Shown: positions 15,517-24,520, counted from the stretch's first letter. The stretch is 30,938 bases of DNA from a virus (IMGVR_UViG_3300009529_000030:1-30938); one strand, 5' to 3'. Made by a program: numbers and translations. Notes: a model not told the origin generated them from the sequence alone.

Positions 15517-16227
15517 ATGGCAGTAATAGTAGCAGGAAAAACATTCGCCAACGGCGAACAGTTAACAGCGGCGAAGATTAACAACATCACCGCGTTATCT
15601 ACCTTTGACCCAACCAACGCAGTTGACAACGCCTCAACGAACGTTGTTGGTGGAGCAATCGTGGTTCGTGACGCTGGTATCACTACCGGTAAGATTGCAG
15701 ATCTTGCCGTAAGCGAAGCAAAGATCGCAGCACTAGCTGTTACCGAAGGCAAGATTGGCGGTAGCGCAGTTACCGCTGACAAGATCGCATCCGGTGCAGT
15801 TACAACTGCAAAGATTCTGGATGCTAATGTAACTTTTGCGAAGCTCACAGATGTCATCGATGATGACACGATGGCTACCGCAACCGATACAAATATCGCT
15901 ACATCCGAAAGCATCAAGGCTTATGTGGATTCTGCTCCTAACTTTACGCCCAGCACATATGCAGGCGAAGAAAGCGTTACGCTTCCTAATGGGTTAATTA
16001 TGAAGATGGGACTTTCTTCAAGTGTTGCTCCAGATAATAGTCTTGCAGTTAGTTTTGGAACAAGTTTTCCAAATGCCGTAATATCTGTAGTTCTAACCAA
16101 AAATGTAGCGTTACAAGCTGGGGGCGGGGGTGAGCTTACAGTAGACTCTGTTACTACAAGTGGCTTTACTATTAGGAATGGACTAGATTCTGCTGGTCAA
16201 GTATATTTTCAGGCAATCGGATACTAA
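15517..16227 (+). CDS. Short tail fibre with decapeptide repeats and gp53-like tip
   Basis: A 236-residue fibre protein. The N-terminus (VIVAGKTFANGEQLTAAKINNI) is a common virion-attachment start. Residues 59-108 are five tandem decapeptides of the form K-I-x-x-x-A-V-[ST]-x-x (the fifth has N in place of A), ending with another Lys-Leu, which predicts a trimeric repetitive shaft. The C-terminal 90 residues (LPNGLIMKMG, then SFGTSFPNAVISVVLT, TSGFTIRNG and a final VYFQAIGY) match the gp53-like C-terminal fibre domain that forms receptor-binding tips. It follows the nozzle gene by 1 nt in a TTTAATATGG context. The role is host recognition; the receptor is unknown. Confidence 0.85.
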   Translation: MAVIVAGKTFANGEQLTAAKINNITALSTFDPTNAVDNASTNVVGGAIVVRDAGITTGKIADLAVSEAKIAALAVTEGKIGGSAVTADKIASGAVTTAKILDANVTFAKLTDVIDDDTMATATDTNIATSESIKAYVDSAPNFTPSTYAGEESVTLPNGLIMKMGLSSSVAPDNSLAVSFGTSFPNAVISVVLTKNVALQAGGGGELTVDSVTTSGFTIRNGLDSAGQVYFQAIGY

Positions 16228-16233
16228 AGTTTA

Positions 16234-16722
16234 ATGATACTTAACCCACTACTTCAATCAGTTCAGATTGCGTTACAGAATGGAACGCAAGCTGACGCTC
16301 TGTCTATGATGGATGAAGTGGTGCAGTTCTGTAAGGATCACGAGAACGGAAAAGTATTTGATGGATGGGACGAAGAACTCATTCGGTTGATGGTTGCTTA
16401 TCATTGGGCAAAGAAGACCCTAATTGTTCACCAAGACGAACTTGGGGGAATCAAGGGTGTATTTATGTGGTATAATTGTAACGAGGAAGATGGTTGGCAT
16501 TTCATAAACAAATGGCATCCGGATCGGGAAGACGGCGATAGCATCTTCTTGGCTTTCTTGTTTGCCAAGGATACACCTGCATTTAAGGAGCTTACTCTTG
16601 ATTTTCTTAATCGATGCCCCGAAGCATTGGAAAAGAAAAAGCTGGGACTCCGCTATCGTAGCGGATTCCCCAAGCGTGTAACTTACGACAATCGACTTTT
16701 TAAAAAAATACTTAACAACTAG
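16234..16722 (+). CDS. Acyltransferase-like virion-region protein
   Basis: A 162-residue protein. Residues about 75-165 (KTLIVHQDELGGIKGVFMWY, then INKWHPDREDGDSIFLAFLF and LRYRSGFPKRVTYDNRLF) look like a GNAT or toxin-activating acyltransferase-type fold, with a strand carrying GVFMWY, a central helix, and a basic end (RSGFPKRVTY) before the last helix. Similar proteins lie between fibre and ejection genes in other podovirus-type phages, and T7 internal protein A is also described as GNAT-like. No donor-binding loop can be confirmed by eye, so activity is uncertain. A GTGGTATAAT sequence inside the gene (16467-16476) copies the promoter candidate at 11753. Confidence 0.6.
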   Translation: MILNPLLQSVQIALQNGTQADALSMMDEVVQFCKDHENGKVFDGWDEELIRLMVAYHWAKKTLIVHQDELGGIKGVFMWYNCNEEDGWHFINKWHPDREDGDSIFLAFLFAKDTPAFKELTLDFLNRCPEALEKKKLGLRYRSGFPKRVTYDNRLFKKILNN

Positions 16723-16735
16723 ATAGGAAAAAAAT

Positions 16736-18115
16736 ATGGGAGGCAAAGGCGGAACTACTATTCAAGCACCAGAAGCTGTTGATCCTGGTCAGGCAATGGG
16801 TGAATACCTGTTCGGACAGGACTTTAGTTCATTTCAGGGCATCACCGATCCGATACTGCAACAGCGTATTCTTGCGGCAGAGAGAGCATATCGTCCCCAA
16901 TACACGGCATTAGAGCTTGCTGATATTGGAACGATGGCTCAAGGACTTGCGGCGAGAGAAAACCCCGAATACCAACGGATACAGGGAGAACTCCAAGCCG
17001 CCCGTGCTGGTGCTGAAATTGCTCAATCTGGTGTGAGCGAAGAAGAGATGCGAGCATCCCTTCAAGCAGAAGCAGATAGGCTTTATCCGCCGACCCCGCG
17101 CCCACTACGAAATATTCGAGAATACCAAGATCTCAATGAAGCAGCTAGAGAGGCTTTCGTTTCGCAGGGTATGATTGCTGGTCAAACCAAAGCAGAAGAA
17201 AGAGCAGCCCAAATAGCACAACTTGAAACGCAACTTGAGGCGATACCGCAAACCCTAGAGGCAACGCCCGGACTGTTTGATCTCCTAGAGGATCAATCCC
17301 GCCGAGCAGGTGCGCTCCAACGCGAACAGCTTGGTCTACAACGCGCAGAGGACGTAGCGGCACTTGAAAGATTTGCACCACAAGTAGTTGAGGCTTATCG
17401 GGGTGCTGATCCATATAGCACACGGCTGGCAGAACTGGCTCAAGCTCAAGCCGAGCGAGCCTACGGTCGGGCAGCAGCACCCATAACCGAAGAAGAACGC
17501 CGTGAGGTTGAGCAATCCGTTCTGGCGAGATCCGGCATCGATCCCATAGCACAGGCTGACCGTTCGGCGGTTGAGATGGCTTTGGGGCGCAGGGGACTGC
17601 GCCAGCAACAAGAACAGTTCGCAGCTGGACTCGGACAAGGAGCTTTTGCACAACAACGCGCACTTGCTGGTGATATCGGTGCTACCATCTTGGGTCGTCC
17701 TTCCGCAGCCATCGGACTAGGTGGGCAAATGCTAGGGCAAGCCCAACAGGGCGCAGCTGGTGCAATGGGTCCACAACTGTTTGATCCAAATGCAGGTGTT
17801 AATCTTGCAATGGCTCAACGCCAAGACGAGATCGGACTTCTCGGCGCACAAGCACAAGCTGATGCCGCACGTAGTGCAGGTATATCTTCTGGTTTAGGTT
17901 CTATTGCTGGTGGTATTCTCTGCTGGGTTGCTCGTGAGGTATACGGAGCGCAGAATCCAAAGTGGGTTCTGTTCCGCAACTGGCTGTTGGTTGATTCGCC
18001 AAGCTGGTTCCGTAATCTCTATATCCGCCACGGTGAACGCTTTGCTAAATTCATTTCCAATAAACCACGACTAAAGAACCTCATCCGCAAATGGATGGAT
18101 ACCAAGATCAAATAA
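16736..18115 (+). CDS. Internal/ejection-type virion protein with C-terminal CWVAREVYG domain
   Basis: A 459-residue protein. The N-terminus MGGKGG is typical of internal virion proteins of this region. Residues about 60-340 are Ala/Gln/Glu-rich helical and coiled coil. A Gly/Ala-rich stretch (about 345-395) leads into a distinct C-terminal domain at residues 396-459 beginning CWVAREVYGAQNPKW, a family I recall at the ends of many phage structural proteins, often as CFVA-x-VYG. This is probably one of the proteins ejected with the DNA to bridge the envelope. The start has an acceptable TAGGAAAA upstream, better than most late genes. Confidence 0.75.
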   Translation: MGGKGGTTIQAPEAVDPGQAMGEYLFGQDFSSFQGITDPILQQRILAAERAYRPQYTALELADIGTMAQGLAARENPEYQRIQGELQAARAGAEIAQSGVSEEEMRASLQAEADRLYPPTPRPLRNIREYQDLNEAAREAFVSQGMIAGQTKAEERAAQIAQLETQLEAIPQTLEATPGLFDLLEDQSRRAGALQREQLGLQRAEDVAALERFAPQVVEAYRGADPYSTRLAELAQAQAERAYGRAAAPITEEERREVEQSVLARSGIDPIAQADRSAVEMALGRRGLRQQQEQFAAGLGQGAFAQQRALAGDIGATILGRPSAAIGLGGQMLGQAQQGAAGAMGPQLFDPNAGVNLAMAQRQDEIGLLGAQAQADAARSAGISSGLGSIAGGILCWVAREVYGAQNPKWVLFRNWLLVDSPSWFRNLYIRHGERFAKFISNKPRLKNLIRKWMDTKIK

Positions 18116-18116
18116 T

Positions 18117-18677
18117 ATGGCATTTCAAACAGGCACACAAATAGATCCTCGTCTAGCGATCGCCGACTACAGCGGGTTCGCCCGTGCCGGCGAGATTGAG
18201 GGTGCTGGTATGGCTCAAATGGGTCAAACAGTCAGCACAGGTCTCAAGCAATACAAGGAGGACAAGAAGCAAGAGAAGAAGGATCAAGCCAAGATCAACC
18301 GAGCAATCAGTTTCGGCGAGTCAATGATTAATATGATTGGCGAAGACGATCCTATGGCGAACGTCATCGCGGATCAGTTGGCTATGAACTTCGGTGCGGA
18401 TGTCCCCTTCGATCAAAAGGCTTCTGCTGCTGACGGACTCACTAGTGAGATCACAAAGATGTTTTTGCTCCAGCAACAAACTGCTCCTCTGAGATATGAA
18501 ACGACTCCCAGTGGAACTGAGTTGGCTATGCGTGGTGGCGACGTAGTTGCAAAAACTGCACCCTACCAAATGAATACCAGTGGTGGATACCCTTTGTTTG
18601 GCGCAGGAATGGGAACTCCCGCTTTACCCGGAACTCCAACACTTGCTGATCTAGAAAAAGCACGTTCAGTAAAATAA
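18117..18677 (+). CDS. Internal virion protein, small
   Basis: A 186-residue protein. It opens with MAFQTGTQIDPRLAIADYSGF and a Gly/Ala/Met segment, then a charged coiled coil (LKQYKEDKKQEKKDQAKINRA), then a Gly/Pro-rich end. This composition and its place between two large ejection-type genes match small internal core proteins of podoviruses. There is no enzymatic motif. It starts 1 nt after the preceding stop in an AATAATATGG context without a Shine-Dalgarno sequence. Confidence 0.7.
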   Translation: MAFQTGTQIDPRLAIADYSGFARAGEIEGAGMAQMGQTVSTGLKQYKEDKKQEKKDQAKINRAISFGESMINMIGEDDPMANVIADQLAMNFGADVPFDQKASAADGLTSEITKMFLLQQQTAPLRYETTPSGTELAMRGGDVVAKTAPYQMNTSGGYPLFGAGMGTPALPGTPTLADLEKARSVK

Positions 18678-18688
18678 CCCCCTCCAAT

Positions 18689-21600
18689 ATGGCGGAAGAT
18701 CTATCAAGACCTCTCAACGAAGAGGAACTTCGTGAATACTACGGACTCCTAGAAAAACAACAGCAAGGCATTGCTGGTGAAGTTGGTAAGACTTTTGCGG
18801 AGGAGAACGTAGAGGACACAAACACCTTTGGCGACTACGCCACCGCTATGGCAACTGATATTGCTATATCGGAAGGTGGAAGACTTGCCGCTGCAACTGC
18901 TGGTAGCGTTGTTCCCGGTCTGGGAACTGCCGCCGGATGGGTTGTTGGCGGACTTGGTGCTGGCGCGGCTGGATCGATCGCTCGCCAAAAAATGCTTGGG
19001 CAAGACATCAACTACGGAGAAGTGGTTGCCGATGCCTTCCTAAATATTATTCCAGTAGCCAAGGGTTTTAAATTATTTAAAAACAAAACTGCCAACACCG
19101 CCGCTTTCCAAGCGGCTGTCGGAACTGGTTTAGCAACTGGCGCAGAAGCGATTGAGAAAGTTGTTGCCGAGGACAGACTTCCAACCGTTGAAGAGCTTGA
19201 AGGCGCAGGTATTCGTGGCGCGGTTCTTGGTACTGGACTGGGTGTGGCTGGGTCAAGTATGGAGAAGGCTTATAGGAAGTTTTCTGGTCTAGGGCGTGAG
19301 GAACTAGACAAAGCCTACAGGCTCGGCGATCCGGATGCAAAGTATCTTGTCGATGGAGTGATGATGACCGGCAAGGAACACGCCGATTTGATCCGTAAGA
19401 ACTATTCTGGATTACGAATGGATCTCAAGGAAGCGTTTATGGATGGACGCGCTCGTTTGCAGGAACTCCAGAAAACTTCTGGCGGTGGGCAAATAAAGAG
19501 CAAGGGCGGAGTCTTTGATGTATTCGCCGATGATATGGATTACAACCTCAACAGCCGATTGGCGGAGGCAAAGATTGCCTACCGAAACGGAGAGATTGAA
19601 TCCCTCATTAATCTAGACGGAAAGTTTCTGGTAAACAAAGCTGATGAGCTTGGCGTAGAAGCATCTACGCTTTCTGATTCCATCAATAAATATCTATACG
19701 CAAAACACGCACTCAAGTTCAATCGCCTCAAAGCAAAGAACTTTAAGGCTGCCGGTAAAGAAGGCGCACCCGCTGGTATCTCGGACGAACAAGCAAAGAA
19801 CATTATCGCCGAGTTTGAGAAGTCCGGGCTACATAAGGAACTCGATCAAGTGATCAAGAGTCGCCGTGAGCTTTCGGATCAAATTTTGGACACGCTGGAA
19901 GAAGGTGGAATCGTTAGTGCCGCGAGAGCCAAGGATCTACGTAAGATGTTCCCGGACTATGTTCCGTTGAATCGTGTTATCGATGAGGACGGAAAGTTCA
20001 AACCTGGACTATACCAAGCATTTGGTTCCGAGCGTTCTGTTAATGAAATCGGTGCAAATATTGTTGGTAACTTATCTTCCGCCATCAGAATGGCGGAGAT
20101 CAACAAGGCGAATAAGTCCTTCCTCAATCTCGTAGAAAACAAAGCAAACAAAAAAGCAGCGCAGGGTATTGTGTCGGTCTATCGCCCGAAGGATCAGATG
20201 CCAGACAAGATTGATCCCAACTCAGTTGTAACTGTATTCGACAACGGAGAGCGTATATCGATGTCGTTTGCTGATCCTAAGTTAGCGGCGGCAATGAAGG
20301 GGCATAATAAAGATACCCTTGGAACCGCAATGAAGTTTGCTCTCGGATATAACAGACTCGTTGGTTCTTTGTATACCCGATTCAACCCGGAGTTCATCCT
20401 TCCCAATTTGTTCCGTGACCGGTCCGAGGCTATCGTCAATGCAGTTGCAAAAATGGATGTTGGCAATGCAATGAAGGTTGCAAATCCTTTGCAGGATCTT
20501 CGCACGATTCGTAGAAATCTATTTAGGAAAAAAGATGCGCCAGCGGAAACTGATCCCGGAAAGGCTGCGATGGACGCGATGTATAAGCAGTTCGTTGAGG
20601 ATGGCGGAAGCACTGGAAACTTAGGCGCGGCAACTATCCGAACCGTTGAGGAAAGTATTGAAAAGCTCAAGAAGAGTGTATCACAGCCAGAGAAGTCCCA
20701 CATCAAGGATGCCGCTAAATTAATTGACAACATCAATGCTGTAGTCGAGGACTCAACTCGATTCAATGTGTATCGACAAGCACTCGATAGTGGTATGACC
20801 AGAAAGCAAGCGGCTCTTGCCGCTCGTGACAGTTCTTTTGATCCGCTTCTCAAGGGCGCAAAGGGCGATACCATTAGAGCTTTGTATCTGTTCTCCAATC
20901 CGAGTATTCAAGGTGCAAGAAACTTCCTTCGAAGTATGAGGAACCCCAAGGTTGCCGGTGGCGTTATGGGATCAATGATGATGACTACCTTAGGCTTGGA
21001 TTTGTACAACCAAAGTATTGACCCAGAATGGAGAGAAAAACTCAAAGGATCAGACGGAAGCACTTGGAAGACTGACAAGAGCCTAACGCTCGTTTTGGGC
21101 AAGGGTGCAGATGGTAATCTTCAGACACTTCATATTCCTATCGGTTACTCGATTGCTCCATTTAAAAAGTTTGCGGACTTCGTTCAAAAGAAATCCATCC
21201 AAGAAGGTATGATGGGCATACGCCCATCCGCCACAGAAGCCAGAAAGACTCCGCTGGAAGAAAGTGGAGAACTTCTCAAGGCGTTTACTGACGGATACAA
21301 TCCAATGGGTGGATCCATATGGCCCACACCGATGGCTCCGTTTATTCAGCTTTGGAGAAACGAAGACGGACTTGGAAGGGACATCCGCCCGAACTGGCTT
21401 GAGGCAAAAAATATTTCAGAAGTCGAGAAGGTATATCCTTGGACGATGGATACTCGTGGTGGCGAGATGGCAATCTCCTACGCCGAACAGCTACGTGAGC
21501 TTGGCTATGATGTTTCACCGGAGAACCTTCGGTTCTTGTATCAAAATTATATTGGCGGTCCTGGTAAGACGGTTTCCAAATTGTTCAATGTTACCTCCAA

Positions 21601-22102
21601 GATTGTGAACAAGCAGCCGTTAAACAGAACCGACTGGCCCGTTGTTAGACGATGCTTCGGGACAAGCCCGAAGGAAACATTCGAGGCTCGTAACTACGAT
21701 GCCGAGACTGTTGAAACCATTGACAAGGCTTACAACACACAACGACAAAAAGCATCGCGACTTGCAAGCAATGCGATGCGCCAGATTCGTGCAAAGGAAA
21801 CCGATGCCGAAAAGAATCTTGTTGTGCAGGATGTCGTTCGTGAGAATCCGGAACTTGCGACTCGGATACTTAAATCCCTAGAAACCAAGATCAAGGATGA
21901 TCGCCTTGGACTGACTTCCGCAGATAAGAGACTCAAGAATCTTACATCATTCGGACGCGCCGAATACTTCTTGAACAAGATGGACACGATGCCAGCCAAT
22001 GAACTCGGCGAATATCTGCGAGCAATGCAGGAACGCAATGTTCTTACGCCGAAGGTTGCCCGGATCATTCGGGAGATGCAGATGATAAGAGCTAATCAGT
22101 AA
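18689..22102 (+). CDS. Large ejection-type virion protein, LPD38-like region
   Basis: At 1137 residues this is the largest protein in the window. Residues about 63-100 form a Gly/Ala-rich hydrophobic segment (GSVVPGLGTAAGWVVGGLGA, a glycine-zipper pattern) that could insert into a membrane. Long charged helical regions follow. Around residues 553-590 the segment YNRLVGSLYTRFNPEFILPN followed by LFRDRSEAIVNA resembles the large polyvalent protein-associated domain LPD38 found in ejected phage proteins. The C-terminus is helical and basic. It is probably the main channel or ejectosome protein delivered with DNA. No lytic transglycosylase motif is evident, so wall cleavage may rest with the SleB-like protein. 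Its last 11 nt overlap the opposite-strand nuclease gene. Confidence 0.8.
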   Translation: MAEDLSRPLNEEELREYYGLLEKQQQGIAGEVGKTFAEENVEDTNTFGDYATAMATDIAISEGGRLAAATAGSVVPGLGTAAGWVVGGLGAGAAGSIARQKMLGQDINYGEVVADAFLNIIPVAKGFKLFKNKTANTAAFQAAVGTGLATGAEAIEKVVAEDRLPTVEELEGAGIRGAVLGTGLGVAGSSMEKAYRKFSGLGREELDKAYRLGDPDAKYLVDGVMMTGKEHADLIRKNYSGLRMDLKEAFMDGRARLQELQKTSGGGQIKSKGGVFDVFADDMDYNLNSRLAEAKIAYRNGEIESLINLDGKFLVNKADELGVEASTLSDSINKYLYAKHALKFNRLKAKNFKAAGKEGAPAGISDEQAKNIIAEFEKSGLHKELDQVIKSRRELSDQILDTLEEGGIVSAARAKDLRKMFPDYVPLNRVIDEDGKFKPGLYQAFGSERSVNEIGANIVGNLSSAIRMAEINKANKSFLNLVENKANKKAAQGIVSVYRPKDQMPDKIDPNSVVTVFDNGERISMSFADPKLAAAMKGHNKDTLGTAMKFALGYNRLVGSLYTRFNPEFILPNLFRDRSEAIVNAVAKMDVGNAMKVANPLQDLRTIRRNLFRKKDAPAETDPGKAAMDAMYKQFVEDGGSTGNLGAATIRTVEESIEKLKKSVSQPEKSHIKDAAKLIDNINAVVEDSTRFNVYRQALDSGMTRKQAALAARDSSFDPLLKGAKGDTIRALYLFSNPSIQGARNFLRSMRNPKVAGGVMGSMMMTTLGLDLYNQSIDPEWREKLKGSDGSTWKTDKSLTLVLGKGADGNLQTLHIPIGYSIAPFKKFADFVQKKSIQEGMMGIRPSATEARKTPLEESGELLKAFTDGYNPMGGSIWPTPMAPFIQLWRNEDGLGRDIRPNWLEAKNISEVEKVYPWTMDTRGGEMAISYAEQLRELGYDVSPENLRFLYQNYIGGPGKTVSKLFNVTSKIVNKQPLNRTDWPVVRRCFGTSPKETFEARNYDAETVETIDKAYNTQRQKASRLASNAMRQIRAKETDAEKNLVVQDVVRENPELATRILKSLETKIKDDRLGLTSADKRLKNLTSFGRAEYFLNKMDTMPANELGEYLRAMQERNVLTPKVARIIREMQMIRANQ

Positions 22103-22559
22103 GCTCTACTCGCTTGGCATCTTTTTCGTAGACGTATCCAACGTCCTTTTTGACCCACTCCCGCCGACTGAAGTCGGTGGTCTGCGGTAAACTTTTTGTT
22201 GTCCACCCGAAGTCGTAGTTCTCGTGGAGCAATCTCATTATATTCCAAACGTGGGCTACCCCCTTGTATTCGGAAACGTAAAGTATCTGTTGACCGGTCC
22301 TAACTGCGATGTCGTAGTTTGCATCAACCTTGTGCTTTTCGATGAGCCAAGGATCATATCGCTTCCGGCGGCACTTGACCTCGATCAAGTATAAATCATT
22401 ACTGAAGTCATAGGTGCTGAACTTATCAATAGCTTTCTCGGTCCCACGCAGAACGCTGGGAAACAGGGCTACAAGGCACTCTATAACTTGATTGTCGTTC
22501 ACATAGTTTGGGGTAAAGAGCAAGTCTGGCGGTTGAAAGGGTATGAACGATAAACCCAC
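22092..22559 (-). CDS. PD-(D/E)XK-type nuclease candidate
   Basis: A 155-residue protein starting at GTG. Asp45 in EKAIDKFSTYDF, followed by LYLIEVKCRRKRYDPWL with Glu60-Val-Lys62, gives the D-(E)-x-K core of the PD-(D/E)XK fold. The basic segment after it (RRKRYDPWLIEKHK) would contact DNA. Candidates are a Holliday-junction resolvase or a phage-encoded VRR/endonuclease-like enzyme. There is no Shine-Dalgarno sequence before the GTG. The frame is the same as that of the upstream helicase, separated by the helicase TGA and 11 further open codons. It is the last gene of the leftward module and ends inside the 3' end of the opposite late gene. Confidence 0.68.
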   Translation of the reverse strand: MGLSFIPFQPPDLLFTPNYVNDNQVIECLVALFPSVLRGTEKAIDKFSTYDFSNDLYLIEVKCRRKRYDPWLIEKHKVDANYDIAVRTGQQILYVSEYKGVAHVWNIMRLLHENYDFGWTTKSLPQTTDFSRREWVKKDVGYVYEKDAKRVELTD

Positions 22560-22592
22560 GAGCGTCTTAATAGCACGACTACCAAACTTGCA

Positions 22593-23945
22593 TCAATTAA
22601 ATCTGCCGACAAAGTGTCGAAATTTGAAAATTCCTTTTACGTCTCGTTCTCCTTCACGGTTCTTCGCTACGTTATACATCATTTCAATGTATGGTCCGTA
22701 GTTGTCAAGCGTTTTAGATGCTTCAACATCACCCTCCTTGGGCCATAAAAGCAGAACGATGTCAGCATCGTTCTCAATATCGCCGGAATCCTTGAGATCA
22801 TAGAGCATCAGTCCACCAGGACGCTTTGCTCCCTCTCTCCCGACTTGGCAAAGTAGGACAATGGGTATGTTTAGTTCAAGGGCAAGTTTCTTGATGCGGT
22901 GGGAAACGTCCGCAATCGCATCATTCTTGGACATCCTGCCTTGGGCAAATGGTATAAGTTGTAGATAATCAATGATTAACAGCTTGATGTCATCGGATCG
23001 GACAAGGGATCTAGCCTGGGACGCTAGGTCTTGGACACTCTTGACTGAGTGTAAACTCTTGATGTTCAAGCCTTTAATGGTATCCAGAGCCTCATTTACA
23101 GCCTTCACATCACCCTCGGTTGCTACACCGTCACGAATGCGCTTCATCCATACGGACGAGAGGCACGATACAAGACGCTGTGTTACCTGTTTTTGGGGCA
23201 TTTCGAGCGAAATGATAGCTGTGCCTACCCCCGACTTCAAAGACGCACTCAGGGCGATATTTAGGGCAAGCTGGGACTTGCCACAAGAAGTGGGTGCAGC
23301 GATCACCATAACCTCGCCCGGAGCTATGCCTCCGTTACCGAGCTTCTCATCGAGGTGACTGATGTGAGTCTTGACTGCTTCGGACACATACTCCCTAGCC
23401 ATCATCTTCTGGTAGTCCTCACGTAGCCCCTCAACCGAATCAGCCAAGGCGGTGGACTTACGGTTGCTCTCAGCGAGAACAACCATCTCGGACTCAACTG
23501 CGGAGCGAATGACATCCGGATCAACCCTCTCTTGCAGGGCGTTCTCGGTGGCTATACGGCAGGATCGTGCGATCTGTCGAAGTTGGGACTTCTCTTTTAC
23601 TAGCTTGGCAAAGTAATTCAAGGAGGTGGCAGTTTCGACCGTGCCTGTTGAGTGCATAATTCCACCAACTCCACCGACTGCATCATCCGTGCCATCCTTC
23701 TTTGCTTGCTCGAAGATTGAGATCTCCGAGATTTCATCACCGCGATCAGCGATGGCTTCAATAGCTTTGAAAATGAATTTGTTTCGCTCGACATAAAAGT
23801 CCTCGCTGGAAATTATGCCGGAAATTCTGTCGTAGTTTTCTGTGCCTTCACCGAGGCAACAGCACCCAATGACAGCTTCCTCCGCCTCTACATTATGAGG
23901 GGCGTGGAGATCGTTCGCTACATTTACATTCAGTTTGTATTTCAT
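22593..23945 (-). CDS. dnaB: Replicative DNA helicase, DnaB family
   Basis: A 450-residue hexameric 5'-3' helicase for the replication fork. An N-terminal DnaB domain starts at HNVEAEEAVIGCCCLGE (residues 17-33). The RecA-like domain has Walker A APTSCGKS (217-224), SLEMP (246-250) with its Glu, Walker B LLIIDYLQL (322-330), CQVGREG (366-372), the signature DSGDIENDADIVLLL (386-400) and the likely arginine-finger region KNREGERD (429-436). All key residues are intact. The start is supported by GAAAGGAAC about 6 nt upstream. No loader, primase or polymerase is in the window, so these may come from the host or from outside the window. Its 5' end overlaps a small upstream ORF by 53 nt. Confidence 0.96.
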   Translation of the reverse strand: MKYKLNVNVANDLHAPHNVEAEEAVIGCCCLGEGTENYDRISGIISSEDFYVERNKFIFKAIEAIADRGDEISEISIFEQAKKDGTDDAVGGVGGIMHSTGTVETATSLNYFAKLVKEKSQLRQIARSCRIATENALQERVDPDVIRSAVESEMVVLAESNRKSTALADSVEGLREDYQKMMAREYVSEAVKTHISHLDEKLGNGGIAPGEVMVIAAPTSCGKSQLALNIALSASLKSGVGTAIISLEMPQKQVTQRLVSCLSSVWMKRIRDGVATEGDVKAVNEALDTIKGLNIKSLHSVKSVQDLASQARSLVRSDDIKLLIIDYLQLIPFAQGRMSKNDAIADVSHRIKKLALELNIPIVLLCQVGREGAKRPGGLMLYDLKDSGDIENDADIVLLLWPKEGDVEASKTLDNYGPYIEMMYNVAKNREGERDVKGIFKFRHFVGRFN

Positions 23946-24093
23946 TTACGTTCCTTTCGATTTCTTTTAGTACCTGTCCCAAGAACTTGAATTTCATTTT
24001 GGTCACGTTCAAGGTTTTTTCTTCATCTAAATCGTTGTAGGTTTTATTAGCTACATCGATGCCGTCTTTAAGTGTGTCAAGATTAGTAGTCAT
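23893..24093 (-). CDS. Small helical protein overlapping the helicase start
   Basis: A 66-residue ORF if started at the ATG at 24093 (MTTNLDTLKDGIDVANKTYN), which has TTGGAATACT just upstream; an in-frame ATG at 24123 would add 10 residues that look non-coding. It is helical and charged, ending in CKCSERSPRPS, with no recognisable family. The last 53 nt overlap the start of the helicase in another frame, so it may act mainly as a coupling leader. Moderate confidence that it is real. Confidence 0.5.
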   Translation of the reverse strand: MTTNLDTLKDGIDVANKTYNDLDEEKTLNVTKMKFKFLGQVLKEIERNVNEIQTECKCSERSPRPS

Positions 24094-24117
24094 AGTATTC
24101 CAATATATCACGTAGAG

Positions 24118-24152
24118 CAACACAAAGGGGACGCAGATTTCTCTGCGCCCCC
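24118..24152 (-). terminator. Hairpin, probable terminator of the recombination block
   Basis: Read on the minus strand, GGGGCGCAGA pairs with TCTGCG-T-CCCC around a GAAA loop: a 10-bp stem with one bulged base, followed by TTTGTGTTG. The stem is strong and the loop is a GNRA-type GAAA; the T-tract is short. It lies between the DUF1599-like gene and the small gene before the helicase, so it probably reduces transcription into the helicase block. Confidence 0.65.
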
Positions 24153-24169
24153 AACGTACTATACACTAA

Positions 24170-24520
24170 CTACTTGCGCCGTTCGAGCATCCCCAGGGCA
24201 ATAAGACTGTATCCAATCAAGTCTCGGTAAATGTCACGAACGGTGTCTCCTTTGCCGTTCACGGCGAGTTCGCCATCCCGACAAAAAGATTTAATGCGTT
24301 GGAATTTATCCTGCATCCGCAATGACAACCCAAGCAAAGGATCGATCCCGAACTCCGATGAACCATCGAAGTTGGCGAATGGATTATCGCAGGATGATCC
24401 GCCTGTGTAGTCATTATTCTTTTCAGCGGTCAAGGAAAGGATTTCCTCAACCTCGCTACGCCGGAACTCTTCCCACCATTTCTTGGTGTAGAATCCCTGC
24501 GGTGTTTTTTCCGGTTCCAT
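24170..24520 (-). CDS. DUF1599 / Nmad1-like protein
   Basis: A 116-residue protein resembling DUF1599 (nucleotide modification associated domain 1), an all-helical family related to the MazG side of nucleotide metabolism. The supporting features are EKNNDYTGG near residues 33-41, then LSLRMQDKFQRIKSF and a late GDTVRDIYRDLIGYSLIALG, where acidic residues may bind metal. The family occurs in phages with modified or protected nucleotides, which fits the methyltransferase gene further right. The ATG overlaps the preceding stop by one base (TAATG). The exact substrate is unknown. Confidence 0.65.
   Translation of the reverse strand: MEPEKTPQGFYTKKWWEEFRRSEVEEILSLTAEKNNDYTGGSSCDNPFANFDGSSEFGIDPLLGLSLRMQDKFQRIKSFCRDGELAVNGKGDTVRDIYRDLIGYSLIALGMLERRK

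Noticed and set aside
20194-20898. 234-codon open frame antisense to the large ejection-type protein
   Set aside because: Composition is that of a shadow frame and there is no ribosome binding site or coupling.
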